Assembly: GCA_002928965.1 (NCBI GenBank)
Contig: PERU01000016.1
Location: 18,878-82,877, forward strand
Source: Methylomonas sp.
GTDB taxonomy: Bacteria; Pseudomonadota; Gammaproteobacteria; Methylococcales; Methylomonadaceae
Length of the DNA stretch: 64,000 nt
Direction of reading: 5' to 3'
Every line of letters begins with the position of its first letter. Position 1 is the first letter of the stretch. This document shows, in pieces, positions 47,421-56,814 of the stretch. The position numbers and the translations under genes are program-made. The notes under the pieces are model-generated. The model was not told the origin of the DNA and searched no databases. It saw only the letters and a list, made by a program, of their open reading frames with translations.

Positions 47421-48601
47421 AAGGTATTTGCATTCTCGGAGCTACCGGCTCGATTGGTGTCAGCACACTGGATGTGGTGGCCCGCCACCCAGATAAATAC
47501 AAAGTTATTGCGCTGACAGCCAACAGTAATACCGATGTATTGTATGAGCAATGCTTGGCTCATCATCCCGAATATGCTGTGGTAGTGATGGACAGTAAAG
47601 TGGAAGCGTTCAAGCAACGTATTGCTGCGTCTCCTGTGGCTGACATTAAAGTCTTATCGGGTTCAGATGCCCTGACCACCGTTGCCACATTAGACAGCGT
47701 AGATGCTGTGATGGCCGCTATCGTGGGTGCTGCTGGTTTGTTACCTACTTTGGCAGCCGCCAAAAAGGGCAAAACGGTGTTGTTGGCCAATAAAGAAGCC
47801 TTGGTCATGTCCGGTCAAATTTTCATGCAAGCCGTGAAGGATTCCGGTGCGGTGCTATTGCCGATTGATAGTGAGCATAATGCGATTTTTCAATGCATGC
47901 CCGCAGGATACACCCCAGGCCATACAGCCAAGCAAGCTCGGCGGATTTTATTGACAGCTTCCGGTGGGCCCTTCCGCAAAACGCCTATAGAAACATTATC
48001 GGATATGACACCGGATCAAGCAGTGGCGCATCCCAAATGGGATATGGGACGGAAGATTTCAGTCGATTCCGCTACCATGATGAATAAAGGGCTGGAACTG
48101 ATTGAAGCCTGTTTGTTGTTCAACATGGACCCGGATCAGATTCAGGTGGTGATTCATCCGCAAAGCATCATTCATTCGATGGTCGACTATGTGGATGGCT
48201 CTGTTTTGGCGCAAATGGGTAATCCCGATATGCGCACACCCATTGCGCATGCGATGGCTTGGCCCGAGCGGTTTGATTCCGGCGTCGCACCTCTGGATAT
48301 TTTCGAAGTCGGCCACATGGATTTTGAAAAACCCGATTTACAACGATTCCCCTGCCTGAGGCTGGCCTATGAAGCCATCAAAGCCGGAGGCATCATGCCT
48401 ACCGTATTGAATGCTGCCAACGAAATAGCCGTGGAAGCCTTCTTGAATGAAGATGTGAAATTTACCGACATTGCCATTATTATCGAGCGCAGCATGGCTC
48501 AGTTTAAACCGGATAATGCCGATACTCTGGCGTTGGTTTTGCAAGCCGACCATGACGCACGCTTGGTCGCCAAGTCAGTCATTCAAACGCTGGCTGCATA
48601 A
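47417..48601 (+). CDS. dxr: 1-deoxy-D-xylulose 5-phosphate reductoisomerase
   Basis: A 394-residue NADPH enzyme, the second step of the MEP isoprenoid pathway. The nucleotide motif is [12 protein letters not shown] at residues 7-18. [21 protein letters not shown] (metal and substrate binding) and [20 protein letters not shown] are present. It is coupled to cdsA upstream and its stop overlaps the rseP start by one base, so isoprenoid synthesis, uppS and the envelope protease are in one run. Confidence 0.98.
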   Translation: MKGICILGATGSIGVSTLDVVARHPDKYKVIALTANSNTDVLYEQCLAHHPEYAVVVMDSKVEAFKQRIAASPVADIKVLSGSDALTTVATLDSVDAVMAAIVGAAGLLPTLAAAKKGKTVLLANKEALVMSGQIFMQAVKDSGAVLLPIDSEHNAIFQCMPAGYTPGHTAKQARRILLTASGGPFRKTPIETLSDMTPDQAVAHPKWDMGRKISVDSATMMNKGLELIEACLLFNMDPDQIQVVIHPQSIIHSMVDYVDGSVLAQMGNPDMRTPIAHAMAWPERFDSGVAPLDIFEVGHMDFEKPDLQRFPCLRLAYEAIKAGGIMPTVLNAANEIAVEAFLNEDVKFTDIAIIIERSMAQFKPDNADTLALVLQADHDARLVAKSVIQTLAA

Positions 48602-49962
48602 TGGAAACCTTGCATACCCTGTTTTACTTTACGGTAGCCATTGCAGTATTGGTGGCTTTTCACGAGTTGGGTCATTTTTGGGTGGCACGCAAAACAGGGG
48701 TCAAAGTCATTCGGTTTTCGATTGGTTTTGGTAAAAAATTATGCTCTTTTCAAAAATCACCTAATGACACCGAGTTTGTCATCGCAGCTATTCCGTTGGG
48801 TGGTTACGTGAAAATGGTCGACGAGCGGGAAGGTGAGGTGCTACCTGCTGATTTGCCGTTTGCCTTCAATAGACAGTCAGTGGCAGTTAGAACAGCCATA
48901 GTTGCTGCAGGTCCAATTTTTAATTTGATCTTGGCGGTGAGTTTGTTCTGGGTGGTGTTGGTGGTGGGTGAAACCGGTATGAAGCCCATCGTGGGTGACA
49001 TAGTGACAGGTACTTTAGCTGCTGAAGCCGGGTTTCAAGCGGGCGATGAAATTACCAGCGTCAATCAAAAACTGACTCCAACCTGGATGATGGCCTTGGA
49101 TGAATTGTTTTCATCGGCGATTGATGGTGAGCGCAGCATCGTGATTGATGTTAAAACCCCGGATGGACAACCACAATTTCGGGTGGTTGCGCTTACGGAT
49201 GAGGATGTTAAAAGTCCTGAAAAACTGAATGAACGTCTGGGCTTGAAGCCTTTTATGCCGGTCATCAAGCCGGTGATTGGTAAGTTGATTGAGGAAGGGG
49301 CAGCCGCGCAATCCGGTTTGCAGTCCGGAGACATCATCATTAGTGCCGATGGGCAACTCATTGATGACTGGCAACAATGGGTCGATTACGTCAAAGCCAA
49401 GCCGGATGTTGAAATCAATGTTGCTTTTGAGAGAAATGAAGTGCTTAGCACTTTAAAACTGACGCCCAGAAAAGAAGTCCAGGCCGATGGTTCTGAAATT
49501 GGCAAAATTGGTGCTGGCGTTTACATTTCCCAAGCGTTGAAAGACAGTTTGCAAGTCGAATATTCCTTGTCGCCTATGGAAGCTATTCCGGCTGCATTTG
49601 AAAAAACCTGGTTTTACGCTTTTAGCACTGTAAAAATGATAGGTAAAATGTTTATCGGTTCTGCATCAGTTGATAATTTGAGTGGTCCTATCAGCATTGC
49701 CCAATATGCCGGCCAGTCTGCGGAAATGGGCTTTACCGCGTTTTTAAAATTCTTGGGTCTGGTCAGTGTCAGTTTGGGCGTGTTGAACTTGTTGCCAGTT
49801 CCGGTACTGGATGGCGGACATTTGGTGTTTTACGCGATAGAAATGCTTAAAGGCAGCCCGGTATCCGAGCGTATTCAGCTTTATTTTCAGCAAATCGGTA
49901 TGTTTTTGTTGATGTCGTTAATGGCATTGGCGGTATTTTTGGACTTAGGGCGTTTGTTTTAA
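48601..49962 (+). CDS. rseP: Site-2 protease RseP
   Basis: A 453-residue inner-membrane zinc protease that cleaves anti-sigma factor RseA and signal-peptide remnants. The HELGH site is at residues 21-25 in the first membrane helix. Two PDZ domains lie in the periplasm (about 115-195 and 205-290, the second with AAAQSGLQSGDIIISADGQ). The C-terminal LNLLPVPVLDGGHLVFY supplies the third metal ligand. Its start overlaps the dxr stop (TAATG). In most gammaproteobacteria bamA follows; here a DsbC gene does. Confidence 0.97.
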   Translation: METLHTLFYFTVAIAVLVAFHELGHFWVARKTGVKVIRFSIGFGKKLCSFQKSPNDTEFVIAAIPLGGYVKMVDEREGEVLPADLPFAFNRQSVAVRTAIVAAGPIFNLILAVSLFWVVLVVGETGMKPIVGDIVTGTLAAEAGFQAGDEITSVNQKLTPTWMMALDELFSSAIDGERSIVIDVKTPDGQPQFRVVALTDEDVKSPEKLNERLGLKPFMPVIKPVIGKLIEEGAAAQSGLQSGDIIISADGQLIDDWQQWVDYVKAKPDVEINVAFERNEVLSTLKLTPRKEVQADGSEIGKIGAGVYISQALKDSLQVEYSLSPMEAIPAAFEKTWFYAFSTVKMIGKMFIGSASVDNLSGPISIAQYAGQSAEMGFTAFLKFLGLVSVSLGVLNLLPVPVLDGGHLVFYAIEMLKGSPVSERIQLYFQQIGMFLLMSLMALAVFLDLGRLF

Positions 49963-50031
49963 TAATCCTGAACAAATGCTGTAGTACTCTGTCCAAACTG
50001 TTCTCTTTCTAACTTTCCATAGACCATTTTT

Positions 50032-50742
50032 ATGAAAAAACTTACTGCTATCATACTGGCATCGGCCGCATTGTTGATGACCAATACAGGGTTTGCCGAT
50101 GAAGCCGCCGTCAAAAAAGCCTTGGCCGAATTCATGCCCGGTTCCAGTGTGGATTCAATCAAAGCCTCCGAGGTTAAGGGTTTGTATGAAGTGGTAACCG
50201 GTGGCAACATTTTTTATGCCTCTGAAGATGGCCGTTATTTGATTCAAGGCCAGTTATTTGATGCGGTTGCCAAGAAAAACATCACTGAAAACAAATTGGC
50301 TGACGTGAGAAAAGCGGCTTTGGAAAAAGTCGGTGAGAAGAAAATGATTATCTTCAAACCGGAAGCCTCTAAACATGTGGTGTCTGTGTTTACCGATATT
50401 GACTGCGGCTACTGCCGTAAATTACATTCTGAAATCGATCAATATCTGGCGCAGGGCATCACCGTGCGCTACTTATTCTTCCCCAGAGCCGGTAAAGGTT
50501 CGGATTCTTACTCAAAGGCCGTTTCCGTTTGGTGTGCAGCCGATAATCAAAAAGCCTTGACCGCGGCCAAAAAAGGCGAATCTTTGGATAAAAAAACCTG
50601 TGATAACCCGATTGATGAGCATATGGCTTTGGGTGAAGCATTTGGTATGAGCGGTACGCCAATGATCATCACAGAAAAAGGCAATGTGTTGCCGGGTTAT
50701 GTGCCTGCCGCGCAACTGGCCAAAATTTTAGCCAGCGAATAA
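50032..50742 (+). CDS. dsbC: Thiol:disulfide interchange protein DsbC
   Basis: A 236-residue periplasmic disulfide isomerase. The signal peptide (residues 1-22, ending GFA) is followed by the N-terminal dimerisation domain (about 25-85, VKGLYEVVTGGNIFYAS) and the thioredoxin-like catalytic domain with C125-G-Y-C128. The second, structural Cys pair is at about residues 180 and 194 (VWCAADN and KKTCDNP), and the cis-Pro loop is GTPMII. It lies 69 bp after rseP. Confidence 0.95.
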   Translation: MKKLTAIILASAALLMTNTGFADEAAVKKALAEFMPGSSVDSIKASEVKGLYEVVTGGNIFYASEDGRYLIQGQLFDAVAKKNITENKLADVRKAALEKVGEKKMIIFKPEASKHVVSVFTDIDCGYCRKLHSEIDQYLAQGITVRYLFFPRAGKGSDSYSKAVSVWCAADNQKALTAAKKGESLDKKTCDNPIDEHMALGEAFGMSGTPMIITEKGNVLPGYVPAAQLAKILASE

Positions 50743-50758
50743 ACGCATAATCGGTTCA

Positions 50759-50785
50759 GGTTGGTTATTTTGCTGATAACCAACC
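50759..50785. other. inverted repeat after dsbC
   Basis: A perfect 10-bp stem (GGTTGGTTAT / ATAACCAACC) with a 7-nt loop, 17 bp after the dsbC stop. There is no T run, so it may be a factor-assisted terminator or an mRNA 3' end. Confidence 0.45.
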
Positions 50786-50943
50786 GAAGTACACAAACCA
50801 CACAAAGGATTACAGAGGATAATTTTTAGGGTTGATTGCCCCAATCCGATGAAATCAATCGTCTGATTTTTCTTTGTGTTTTCTGCGTTCTTGTTAGTGA
50901 AATGCTTGTTTGTATCGCCAGCCAGAACGCATCATTAAAAATA

Positions 50944-53538
50944 CTATTTCCAGTCTTTCAGCATTTTTTTCAAACGATACAATTCATCCAAAGCCTGACG
51001 TGGGCTAAGATTATCAGGATTTATTTGTTCCAACAGCACTACAGCCGGATGACATTCGCGGCTGGTAAACAAATCAAACTGATTCACTTCACTGTGGCTT
51101 TGCTGCTCGATGTAAGCCGTGTTTTCCAATTGTTGTAGCTTGTGCTTGGCATTATTAATCACCAATTGCGGCACACCCGCCAATGCAGCCACTTGCAGAC
51201 CGTAACTCTGACTGGCTGGGCCATCTTTGACTGCATGCAGGAAGATAATCTTGTCGCCATGTTCCATCGCGTCCAGATGCACATTGTGGATGCCGGATTG
51301 TTCTTCAGCCAGCGAGGTCAATTCAAAATAATGCGTGGCAAACAGGGTATAGGCGCGGGTTTGCCGGGCCAGATAATCCGCACAGGCCCAAGCCAACGAC
51401 AAACCATCGAAGGTGCTGGTACCGCGGCCAATTTCATCCATCAAAATCAGACTGTTGCTGGTGGCGTTATGCAGAATATTGGCGGTTTCCGACATTTCCA
51501 CCATGAAGGTGGATCGACCGCTGGACAAATCATCCGAGGCGCCGATACGGGTGAAAATTTTATCAATCGGTCCGCAGCGAAGCGATTGGGCCGGCACGTA
51601 ACAACCAATATGCGCCAACAGCACAATGAGCGCCGCCTGCCGCATGTAAGTCGATTTACCACCCATGTTAGGGCCGGTAATCACCAACATCCGTCGTTGA
51701 TCGGAAAACTCCAGATCATTGGCGACAAAGGGCATGCTGGACAATTGTTCGACGACCAAATGTCGGCCACCGATGATATCGATGCCGGGATTGTGATCTA
51801 ACTGCGGTTGCGACAGATTCAGTTTTTCCGCACGTTCGGCAAAATTCACCAATACATCCAGTTCGGCTAAAGCATCGGCGCTTCGTTGCAGATCCTGTAG
51901 CGAATGACCCAAGGTATTCAGTAGTTCGTCATAAAGCGCTTTCTCAAAGGTCAGTGATTTTTCGCGAGCGCTGAGGACTTTATCTTCAAAATTTTTGAGT
52001 TCAGCTGTGATGTAGCGCTCGGCGCCTTTTAAGGTTTGTTTGCGGGTGTAATGCGCCGGTACCTTGTCAGCCTGGGCATTGGATATTTCGATGTAATATC
52101 CGTGCACCCGATTGTAATTGACCTTTAAATTGGGAATGCCTGCACTTTCGCGTTCACGCAGTTCCATATCAATCAAAAACTGATCAGCGTTTTGGCTGAG
52201 ATTGCGCAATTCGTCCAATTCCGGATGATAGCCTGGAGCGATGACGCCGCCATCGCGGATCAGTACCGGTGGATTATCGATGATGGCCTGATGTAACAAG
52301 GCTAACATGTCCGGCTGTTCGCGTAACGCATGGCGCAATTGTTCCAGATGGGGATTGTCGCTATCGGCCAACAGGATTTGTAAAGTCGGCAATACCGCCA
52401 AAGTATTTCTCAGAACCAGAAGGTCCCGAGGACGGGCAGACTTCAGGGCAATGCGGGAGCTGATCCGTTCAATATCGCCTACTTGGCGTAAGCTGGCTTG
52501 TAACTCCTGGTACAACTGATTGTTCAGCAAACTGCTGACGCAGGCATATCGACCGTTAATAACCGCATGATCCCGCAATGGCCGATGAATCCAGCGCCTC
52601 AGGCAGCGACCACCCATGGCAGTGAGGGTTTTATCCAGTACGCCTAACAGGGTGAATTGCATTTGACCGCTGGGATGACTGTCCAGCTCCAGATTGCGAC
52701 GGCTGGCCGCATCCAGACTGATGCTGTCATCGCAATCTTCCACACGAATGCCTTGAATGTGGGGTAGGGCGGTTTGTTGCGTATCGCGGACATATTGCAA
52801 TAAACATCCCGCAGCACAAATGGCTGAGGGCAAATGTTCGCAGCCAAAGCCCTTTAAATCATGGCTGTTGAATTGTTTGAGAATTAATTGTCGACAACTG
52901 TCCGGATCAAAATGCCAAGGGGGGCGTTTGCATAAACCGCGGCGTTCTTTTAGGGCAGTTGGTAAGCCGGTATCTTCGCTGTACAGCAATTCAGCGGGAT
53001 TCAAACGTTCAATTTCACTCAGTAACTGCGTTTCGCTATCTACTTGTTGCAACACAAATTTGCCGCTGCCTACATCCAGCGAGGCCAAACCATAATGCGT
53101 GCCAACTATCGCCAAGGCGACCAATAAATTGTCCTTACGATCTTCCAGCAGTGCCTCGTCCGTGACTGTGCCAGGGGTGACGATGCGCACCACTTTGCGT
53201 TCCACCGGACCTTTGGATTTAGCCGGGTCGCCGATTTGCTCGCAAACGGCTATCGATTCGCCTTGTTTCAGCAATCGGGCGATGTAATTTTCAGCGGCAT
53301 GATAAGGGATGCCGGCCATCGGAATCGGCTGACCGCCCGAGTGGCCGCGTGCTGTCAGAGTAATATCCAACAACTGCGCGGCTTTTTTGGCATCGTCGTA
53401 AAACAACTCATAAAAATCGCCCATGCGATAAAAAACCAGTGTGTCGGGATGTTGGGCTTTGATACCCAAGTATTGCACCATCATGGGCGTATGGGTTGTG
53501 CCGTCTTGCTTGCTGTCTGGTTTGCTATGGCTATTCAT
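50944..53538 (-). CDS. mutS: DNA mismatch repair protein MutS
   Basis: An 864-residue mismatch-recognition ATPase. The mismatch-binding domain starts with the Phe-x-Glu region [19 protein letters not shown] (about residues 37-55). Connector, lever and clamp domains follow (about 130-560). The ATPase domain has Walker [15 protein letters not shown] (about 615-628), the [14 protein letters not shown] loop and Walker [17 protein letters not shown]. Typical length for the family. The C-terminal end includes helices with the sequence [17 protein letters not shown]. Confidence 0.97.
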   Translation of the reverse strand: MNSHSKPDSKQDGTTHTPMMVQYLGIKAQHPDTLVFYRMGDFYELFYDDAKKAAQLLDITLTARGHSGGQPIPMAGIPYHAAENYIARLLKQGESIAVCEQIGDPAKSKGPVERKVVRIVTPGTVTDEALLEDRKDNLLVALAIVGTHYGLASLDVGSGKFVLQQVDSETQLLSEIERLNPAELLYSEDTGLPTALKERRGLCKRPPWHFDPDSCRQLILKQFNSHDLKGFGCEHLPSAICAAGCLLQYVRDTQQTALPHIQGIRVEDCDDSISLDAASRRNLELDSHPSGQMQFTLLGVLDKTLTAMGGRCLRRWIHRPLRDHAVINGRYACVSSLLNNQLYQELQASLRQVGDIERISSRIALKSARPRDLLVLRNTLAVLPTLQILLADSDNPHLEQLRHALREQPDMLALLHQAIIDNPPVLIRDGGVIAPGYHPELDELRNLSQNADQFLIDMELRERESAGIPNLKVNYNRVHGYYIEISNAQADKVPAHYTRKQTLKGAERYITAELKNFEDKVLSAREKSLTFEKALYDELLNTLGHSLQDLQRSADALAELDVLVNFAERAEKLNLSQPQLDHNPGIDIIGGRHLVVEQLSSMPFVANDLEFSDQRRMLVITGPNMGGKSTYMRQAALIVLLAHIGCYVPAQSLRCGPIDKIFTRIGASDDLSSGRSTFMVEMSETANILHNATSNSLILMDEIGRGTSTFDGLSLAWACADYLARQTRAYTLFATHYFELTSLAEEQSGIHNVHLDAMEHGDKIIFLHAVKDGPASQSYGLQVAALAGVPQLVINNAKHKLQQLENTAYIEQQSHSEVNQFDLFTSRECHPAVVLLEQINPDNLSPRQALDELYRLKKMLKDWK

Positions 53539-53929
53539 TATCTGTGAATGACGAGTATTAAGTTTGCGCGCGCTTTATCGCTAGTACAGAAAGCAGCCTC
53601 TAGGGCTATTATTCCCAAGTTGAAACCTGAAACTATTCATTGAGGTAGGGTGATAATGCGCAATCTATCGAGGCTATTGTCGCTTGGGACGCGGTGAAAA
53701 ACCAGCCTGATTCGTATAGCGATCAGCAGCGTTCAGTGAATCCAGGCAGATTAAGCAGGATTGTGAGGAAAATATATCTTTCGAACTTCAAATTTCGGCG
53801 GATCTGTTCCCTCGTCTTTTGTGAGAGGGCAAGGGGATCAAAAAAATGAAGTTTGAAGTGAGATAGCTATATGCAAGTGCTTTGAACAGCAGTTCGGCTT
53901 AAACGCAATAAATGCGGGATTGTTTGGCA
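53539..53929. other. non-coding stretch upstream of mutS
   Basis: About 390 bp with no credible gene. It includes small inverted repeats (CCCTC/GAGGG near 53811-53830, and CTTCAAA near 53788 with TTTGAAG near 53852). It presumably contains the mutS promoter. Confidence 0.5.
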
Positions 53930-53964
53930 TAAAAAAAGCCTCTAGCTTGAGCAGGCTAGAGGCT
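53930..53964 (-). terminator. minus-strand intrinsic terminator
   Basis: A perfect 10-bp stem (AGCCTCTAGC at 53937-53946 with GCTAGAGGCT at 53955-53964) and 8-nt loop. On the minus strand it is followed by seven T residues, while the plus strand has none, so it works leftward. No annotated protein gene lies just to its right on that strand. Confidence 0.7.
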
Positions 53965-54134
53965 ATCGAGTATGCAGTCCGAGACAGGCACTGCTTGACT
54001 TACGAGGAGCACACACAAAAATCATAGGCAGTAAAGCTTCGCCAACATTCAAATTACCGGTCAAAGCAGACGCTGATAATTACACCGTCGAGACTATAAT
54101 CTCGTTCTGTTTGAATCCGGTTTTAGCGAGGTAC
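53930..54134 (-). ncRNA. candidate small RNA, about 200 nt
   Basis: A promoter-like pair and an intrinsic terminator on the minus strand frame about 205 nt with no open frame of note. The predicted transcript contains several hairpins: ATTCAAA/TTTGAAT closing an internal domain, CGAGA/TCTCG, and GCAGTGCC-TGTCTC-GGACTGC. The family could not be recognised; I checked it by eye against 6S, tmRNA, RNase P and 4.5S and found no match. This is a prediction from signals and structure alone. Confidence 0.4.
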
Positions 54135-54140
54135 GGCTTC

Positions 54141-54168
54141 ACTATATACCTCTGTGATTGATTTACAA
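54141..54168 (-). promoter_or_regulatory. possible promoter of the candidate small RNA
   Basis: On the minus strand, TTGTAA (54163-54168) and TATAGT (54141-54146) are spaced by 16 bp, predicting a start near 54134. Reasonable but not strong. Confidence 0.35.
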
Positions 54169-54259
54169 TCTGGTGTTTGTTGTTTTGTTAATTTCATATT
54201 ATGAAACAATAAACAATGGCTTTCACCCACTTTTACTGCTTAAATAGCAAGATTTTCCA

Positions 54260-54787
54260 ATGCCAAACATTCTGATCATTTACTCAAGCAAAGACGGGCA
54301 AACCTTGAAGATTTGCCAAGCCCTGCAAAGCGATATTGAGCAACACGGCAATCCAGTGAGCTTGGTTTCAATCGCTAATGCCGAGCAGCTGGACTTAGCT
54401 AACTTTGACAAAATTGTGATTGGTGCCAGCATTCATTATGGTCGTCATCATCCAGATATTCTTGCTTTTATAAACCGCAATCAGACCGTACTGGATAGTA
54501 AACCTAACGCCTTTTTTTCCGTTAACGTGGTGGCACGCAAGCCCCAAAAGAGTCAGCCGGATACCAATCCCTATCTAAAGAAATTTCTTAAGCGCATTGC
54601 CTGGAAACCAAAGCAGCTGGCCGTATTTGCAGGAAAAATTGATTACCCAAGTTACAACAGGCTGGATCGGACAGTGATTCGACTGATTATGTGGCTGACC
54701 AAGGGCCCCACTGATCCTAATGCTATTGTTGAATTTACGGATTGGGATCAAGTCCGGTCTTTTGCAAAAATCATTTCTGAAATGTAA
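54260..54787 (+). CDS. hemG: Protoporphyrinogen IX oxidase, flavodoxin type
   Basis: A 175-residue FMN protein that oxidises protoporphyrinogen IX in haem synthesis, passing electrons to quinone. The FMN loop is YSSKDGQTLKI (about residues 8-18). VIGASIHYGRHHP and SVNVVARKPQKSQPDTNPY are nearly those of E. coli HemG, followed by DRTVIRLIMWLTKG in the membrane-contacting insert. Upstream, 54177-54214 is an AT-rich imperfect dyad centred on TTTCAT-ATT-ATGAAA that could be an operator. Confidence 0.93.
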   Translation: MPNILIIYSSKDGQTLKICQALQSDIEQHGNPVSLVSIANAEQLDLANFDKIVIGASIHYGRHHPDILAFINRNQTVLDSKPNAFFSVNVVARKPQKSQPDTNPYLKKFLKRIAWKPKQLAVFAGKIDYPSYNRLDRTVIRLIMWLTKGPTDPNAIVEFTDWDQVRSFAKIISEM

Positions 54788-55180
54788 GGAAGATTGTAAT
54801 GATCCAGGAAATCCTCGATTTTGGGTTTGATGAGATTGATGCATCATTCTGGTCGGCGCAAAGTGCTGTATTCGATCAGCTGATACCCGCATAGACATTC
54901 AATTTTGGGCAGAACATTAACCCCGACAGAAATTGAATTTTTAAAAAATCCTGGTTCTAGTGTTAAGTTACCAATGTTGGCTGCCGAACCGATCAGGACC
55001 ACTAATCTCAAATAAGCTATGCGTCATACAGGCGGGATTTTAGATTTGATTTTGGGTAAATCAAAACTTGGCTTAGGTCTTTGTGCCACCGAACTTCAGA
55101 TCCCATTACCAATAGTTTCGGGAAGTCACTATTGAAATGATAGGCTGCCATAACTAATCATTTGCTTCAATTGGGTTTCC
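54788..55180. other. intergenic stretch with short open frames
   Basis: About 390 bp between hemG and the AI-2E permease gene. Two short frames begin with ATG: 54799-54894 (31 codons, MIQEILDFGFDEIDASFWSA...) and 55020-55136 (38 codons, MRHTGGILDLILGKSKLGLG...). Neither resembles a family that I know, and neither has a clear ribosome-binding site; they could be remnants of a decayed gene. Confidence 0.35.
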
Positions 55181-56233
55181 ATGCAAAAAAATACCCCTTA
55201 TATTCTTTTTCTGATATTAGTGTTGTTAGTGACGGTATCTTTTTTCCTGTTGATTAAAGATTTTTTATTAGCCTGTTTTTGGGCCATCATTCTGGCGGTA
55301 GTTTTTCATCCTGTTTATCAGTGGATAAAGCGGTATTTTAGAAACTCGGAAATATTGCCGTTGTTATTGACCATGATGATGATTATTCTGGTTTTTGTGC
55401 TGCCTTTGTTGACCATCACCTTAATGATAACGGAGGAAAGCACAACCTATTATCAAAAAATACAAAGTGGGGAAATAAATCCTCAAGTTTATCTTCAAGA
55501 TACTCTCGCGCTGCTTTTGCCCATATTCAATAAGTTTTCACATATGGAAGCATTAAGCATTGAGCAGATAAGTACCTCAGCAGGGAATGCCTTTACCCAA
55601 GCCGTAAAATATACAGCCCAGCAACTTCCTGCTTTGACCCAAAACCTATTAAATCTGATCGTGCAAGTTTCCTTGGCTTTCTACATTCTGTTTTTTCTAT
55701 TACGGGATGGCCAACAATTGATAAGAAAACTCATATCCTTAATCCCGATAGGTGACAGGATTGAAATGGAATTATTTGAACGTTTCACCAGTGTGGCTCG
55801 CGCGACTGTCAAAGGTGGGTTATTAGTCGCTGTCATTCAGGGTAGTATCGGGGGCTTATTATTTTGGTTCGTAGGCATTCCAGCTGCATTTTTATGGGGT
55901 ATGTTAATGATAGTTTTATCGTTGTTACCTATAGGCAGTGCGTTAATTTGGGCTCCTGCCTCGGTGATATTATTTTTACAAGGACAAACTTTAAATGCGG
56001 CTATGGTTTTGGCAGTCGGTGCTTTAGTCATTGGCATGATTGATAATTTTCTGCGGCCACGGCTAATAGGTAAAGACAGTAAAATGTCAGATTATCTAGT
56101 ATTGGTGTCTACTCTGGGTGGACTAACCTGGTTTTCCTTAACAGGATTTGTACTAGGCCCCATTATTGCAGCTTTATTTATTACCTGTTGGGAGATCATG
56201 GGAAAGGAAAGTCAGGCAAGTAACCGTAAATAA
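55181..56233 (+). CDS. AI-2E family transporter (PerM/YdiK-like)
   Basis: A 350-residue membrane protein with about eight hydrophobic segments: two at about residues 7-45, one at 60-82, then a soluble stretch to about 145, and five more at 148-340. The family pattern is visible in FLLRDGQQLIRKLISLIPI, VKGGLLVAVIQGSIGGLLF and NFLRPRLIGKDSKMSDYLV. Family members export varied substrates, including autoinducer-2 in some cases and ions in others; none can be named here. No close operon partner. Confidence 0.9.
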   Translation: MQKNTPYILFLILVLLVTVSFFLLIKDFLLACFWAIILAVVFHPVYQWIKRYFRNSEILPLLLTMMMIILVFVLPLLTITLMITEESTTYYQKIQSGEINPQVYLQDTLALLLPIFNKFSHMEALSIEQISTSAGNAFTQAVKYTAQQLPALTQNLLNLIVQVSLAFYILFFLLRDGQQLIRKLISLIPIGDRIEMELFERFTSVARATVKGGLLVAVIQGSIGGLLFWFVGIPAAFLWGMLMIVLSLLPIGSALIWAPASVILFLQGQTLNAAMVLAVGALVIGMIDNFLRPRLIGKDSKMSDYLVLVSTLGGLTWFSLTGFVLGPIIAALFITCWEIMGKESQASNRK

Positions 56234-56509
56234 TTTATTTCTGTTGAATTCGACTCACCTTATCTAGAATTGGCCGTCATCACGCCCGCCGGTCGGTTGT
56301 ATAACGTGGCAAAGCTTTTCATCGTTGGGTTTCCAGATTTAATCGATGGCGGCAATGGCAATACCTTTGGGAAGCGTCGGTAGAACTCGTCATCGTCAAC
56401 GGTTTGCACCAAAAGTCGGTTTTCGTTGGGCAGTTGCTGACCTACCTCAGTGCGTTGAGGGTTGCAGCCCTTTCCGAAATCACCCCGGCCACAATGAAAG
56501 TTGGGGAGC

Positions 56510-56553
56510 GATGCGAGTCGCGATTCCATGACCTTCGGTTCGCGACTGGCATC
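56510..56553. repeat. imperfect palindrome (GATGC-AGTCGCGA arms)
   Basis: Arms GATGC-G-AGTCGCGA and TCGCGACT-G-GCATC pair over 13 bases around a 16-nt centre (TTCCATGACCTTCGGT). It resembles an interspersed intergenic repeat unit. Confidence 0.5.
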
Positions 56554-56627
56554 GATCCTGCGATGACTTTCATAGTAACGCAAAGGGTAAGGAATGATCA
56601 TGAAATAACCTATATAAGTGTTCGGCG

Positions 56628-56671
56628 TAGGTGCGGATTTATCCGCACAATGCGAATGAATTCGCACCTAC
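56628..56671. repeat. REP-like double-hairpin element
   Basis: Outer arms GTAGGTGCG and CGCACCTAC enclose two small hairpins: GTGCGGAT/ATCCGCAC and TGCGAAT/ATTCGCA. This form, with GTAGG-GCG ends and nested hairpins, is that of repetitive extragenic palindromes in gammaproteobacteria. Only one copy is in the window. Confidence 0.65.
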
Positions 56672-56729
56672 ATCTGACGAACTTATTCCTAAGTCTCGCA
56701 AATTGTCTTCCGGCATACCATTCATGGCA

Positions 56730-56762
56730 CTGGATGCCCGCATTCCAGCGAGCATGACGGCG
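56730..56762. repeat. intergenic repeat with CTGGATGC palindrome
   Basis: CTGGATGCCCGCATTCCAG (56730-56748) is a near-palindrome followed by CGAGCATGACGGCG. Its wording resembles the widespread GGATGCCCGC...GCATGACGG intergenic repeats. Confidence 0.45.
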
Positions 56763-56814
56763 TTTTGGGTTATGCTGAAGTATCTTGCTAATCAGGTGAT
56801 TGTTAGGTTAAGTG

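Larger units (their letters stand above)
56234..56814. other. intergenic region rich in palindromic repeats
   Basis: About 580 bp between the permease and tolC-like genes. It contains at least three palindromic elements (56510-56553, 56628-56671, 56730-56762) of the kind found scattered between genes in many genomes. An open frame on the minus strand (56260-56667) covers the first two and is most likely a by-product of the repeats. Confidence 0.55.

Noticed and set aside
53930..54134. 6S RNA, tmRNA, RNase P or SRP RNA
   Set aside because: The length would suit 6S, but the conserved closing stem and central bubble sequences were not found; none of the other signature sequences is present.
56260..56667. 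Leftward 135-residue open frame
   Set aside because: It spans two palindromic repeat elements, has no ribosome-binding site or known family, and is best explained by the repeats.
56628..56671. CRISPR repeat
   Set aside because: The palindromic element occurs once, with no evenly spaced copies and no cas genes.
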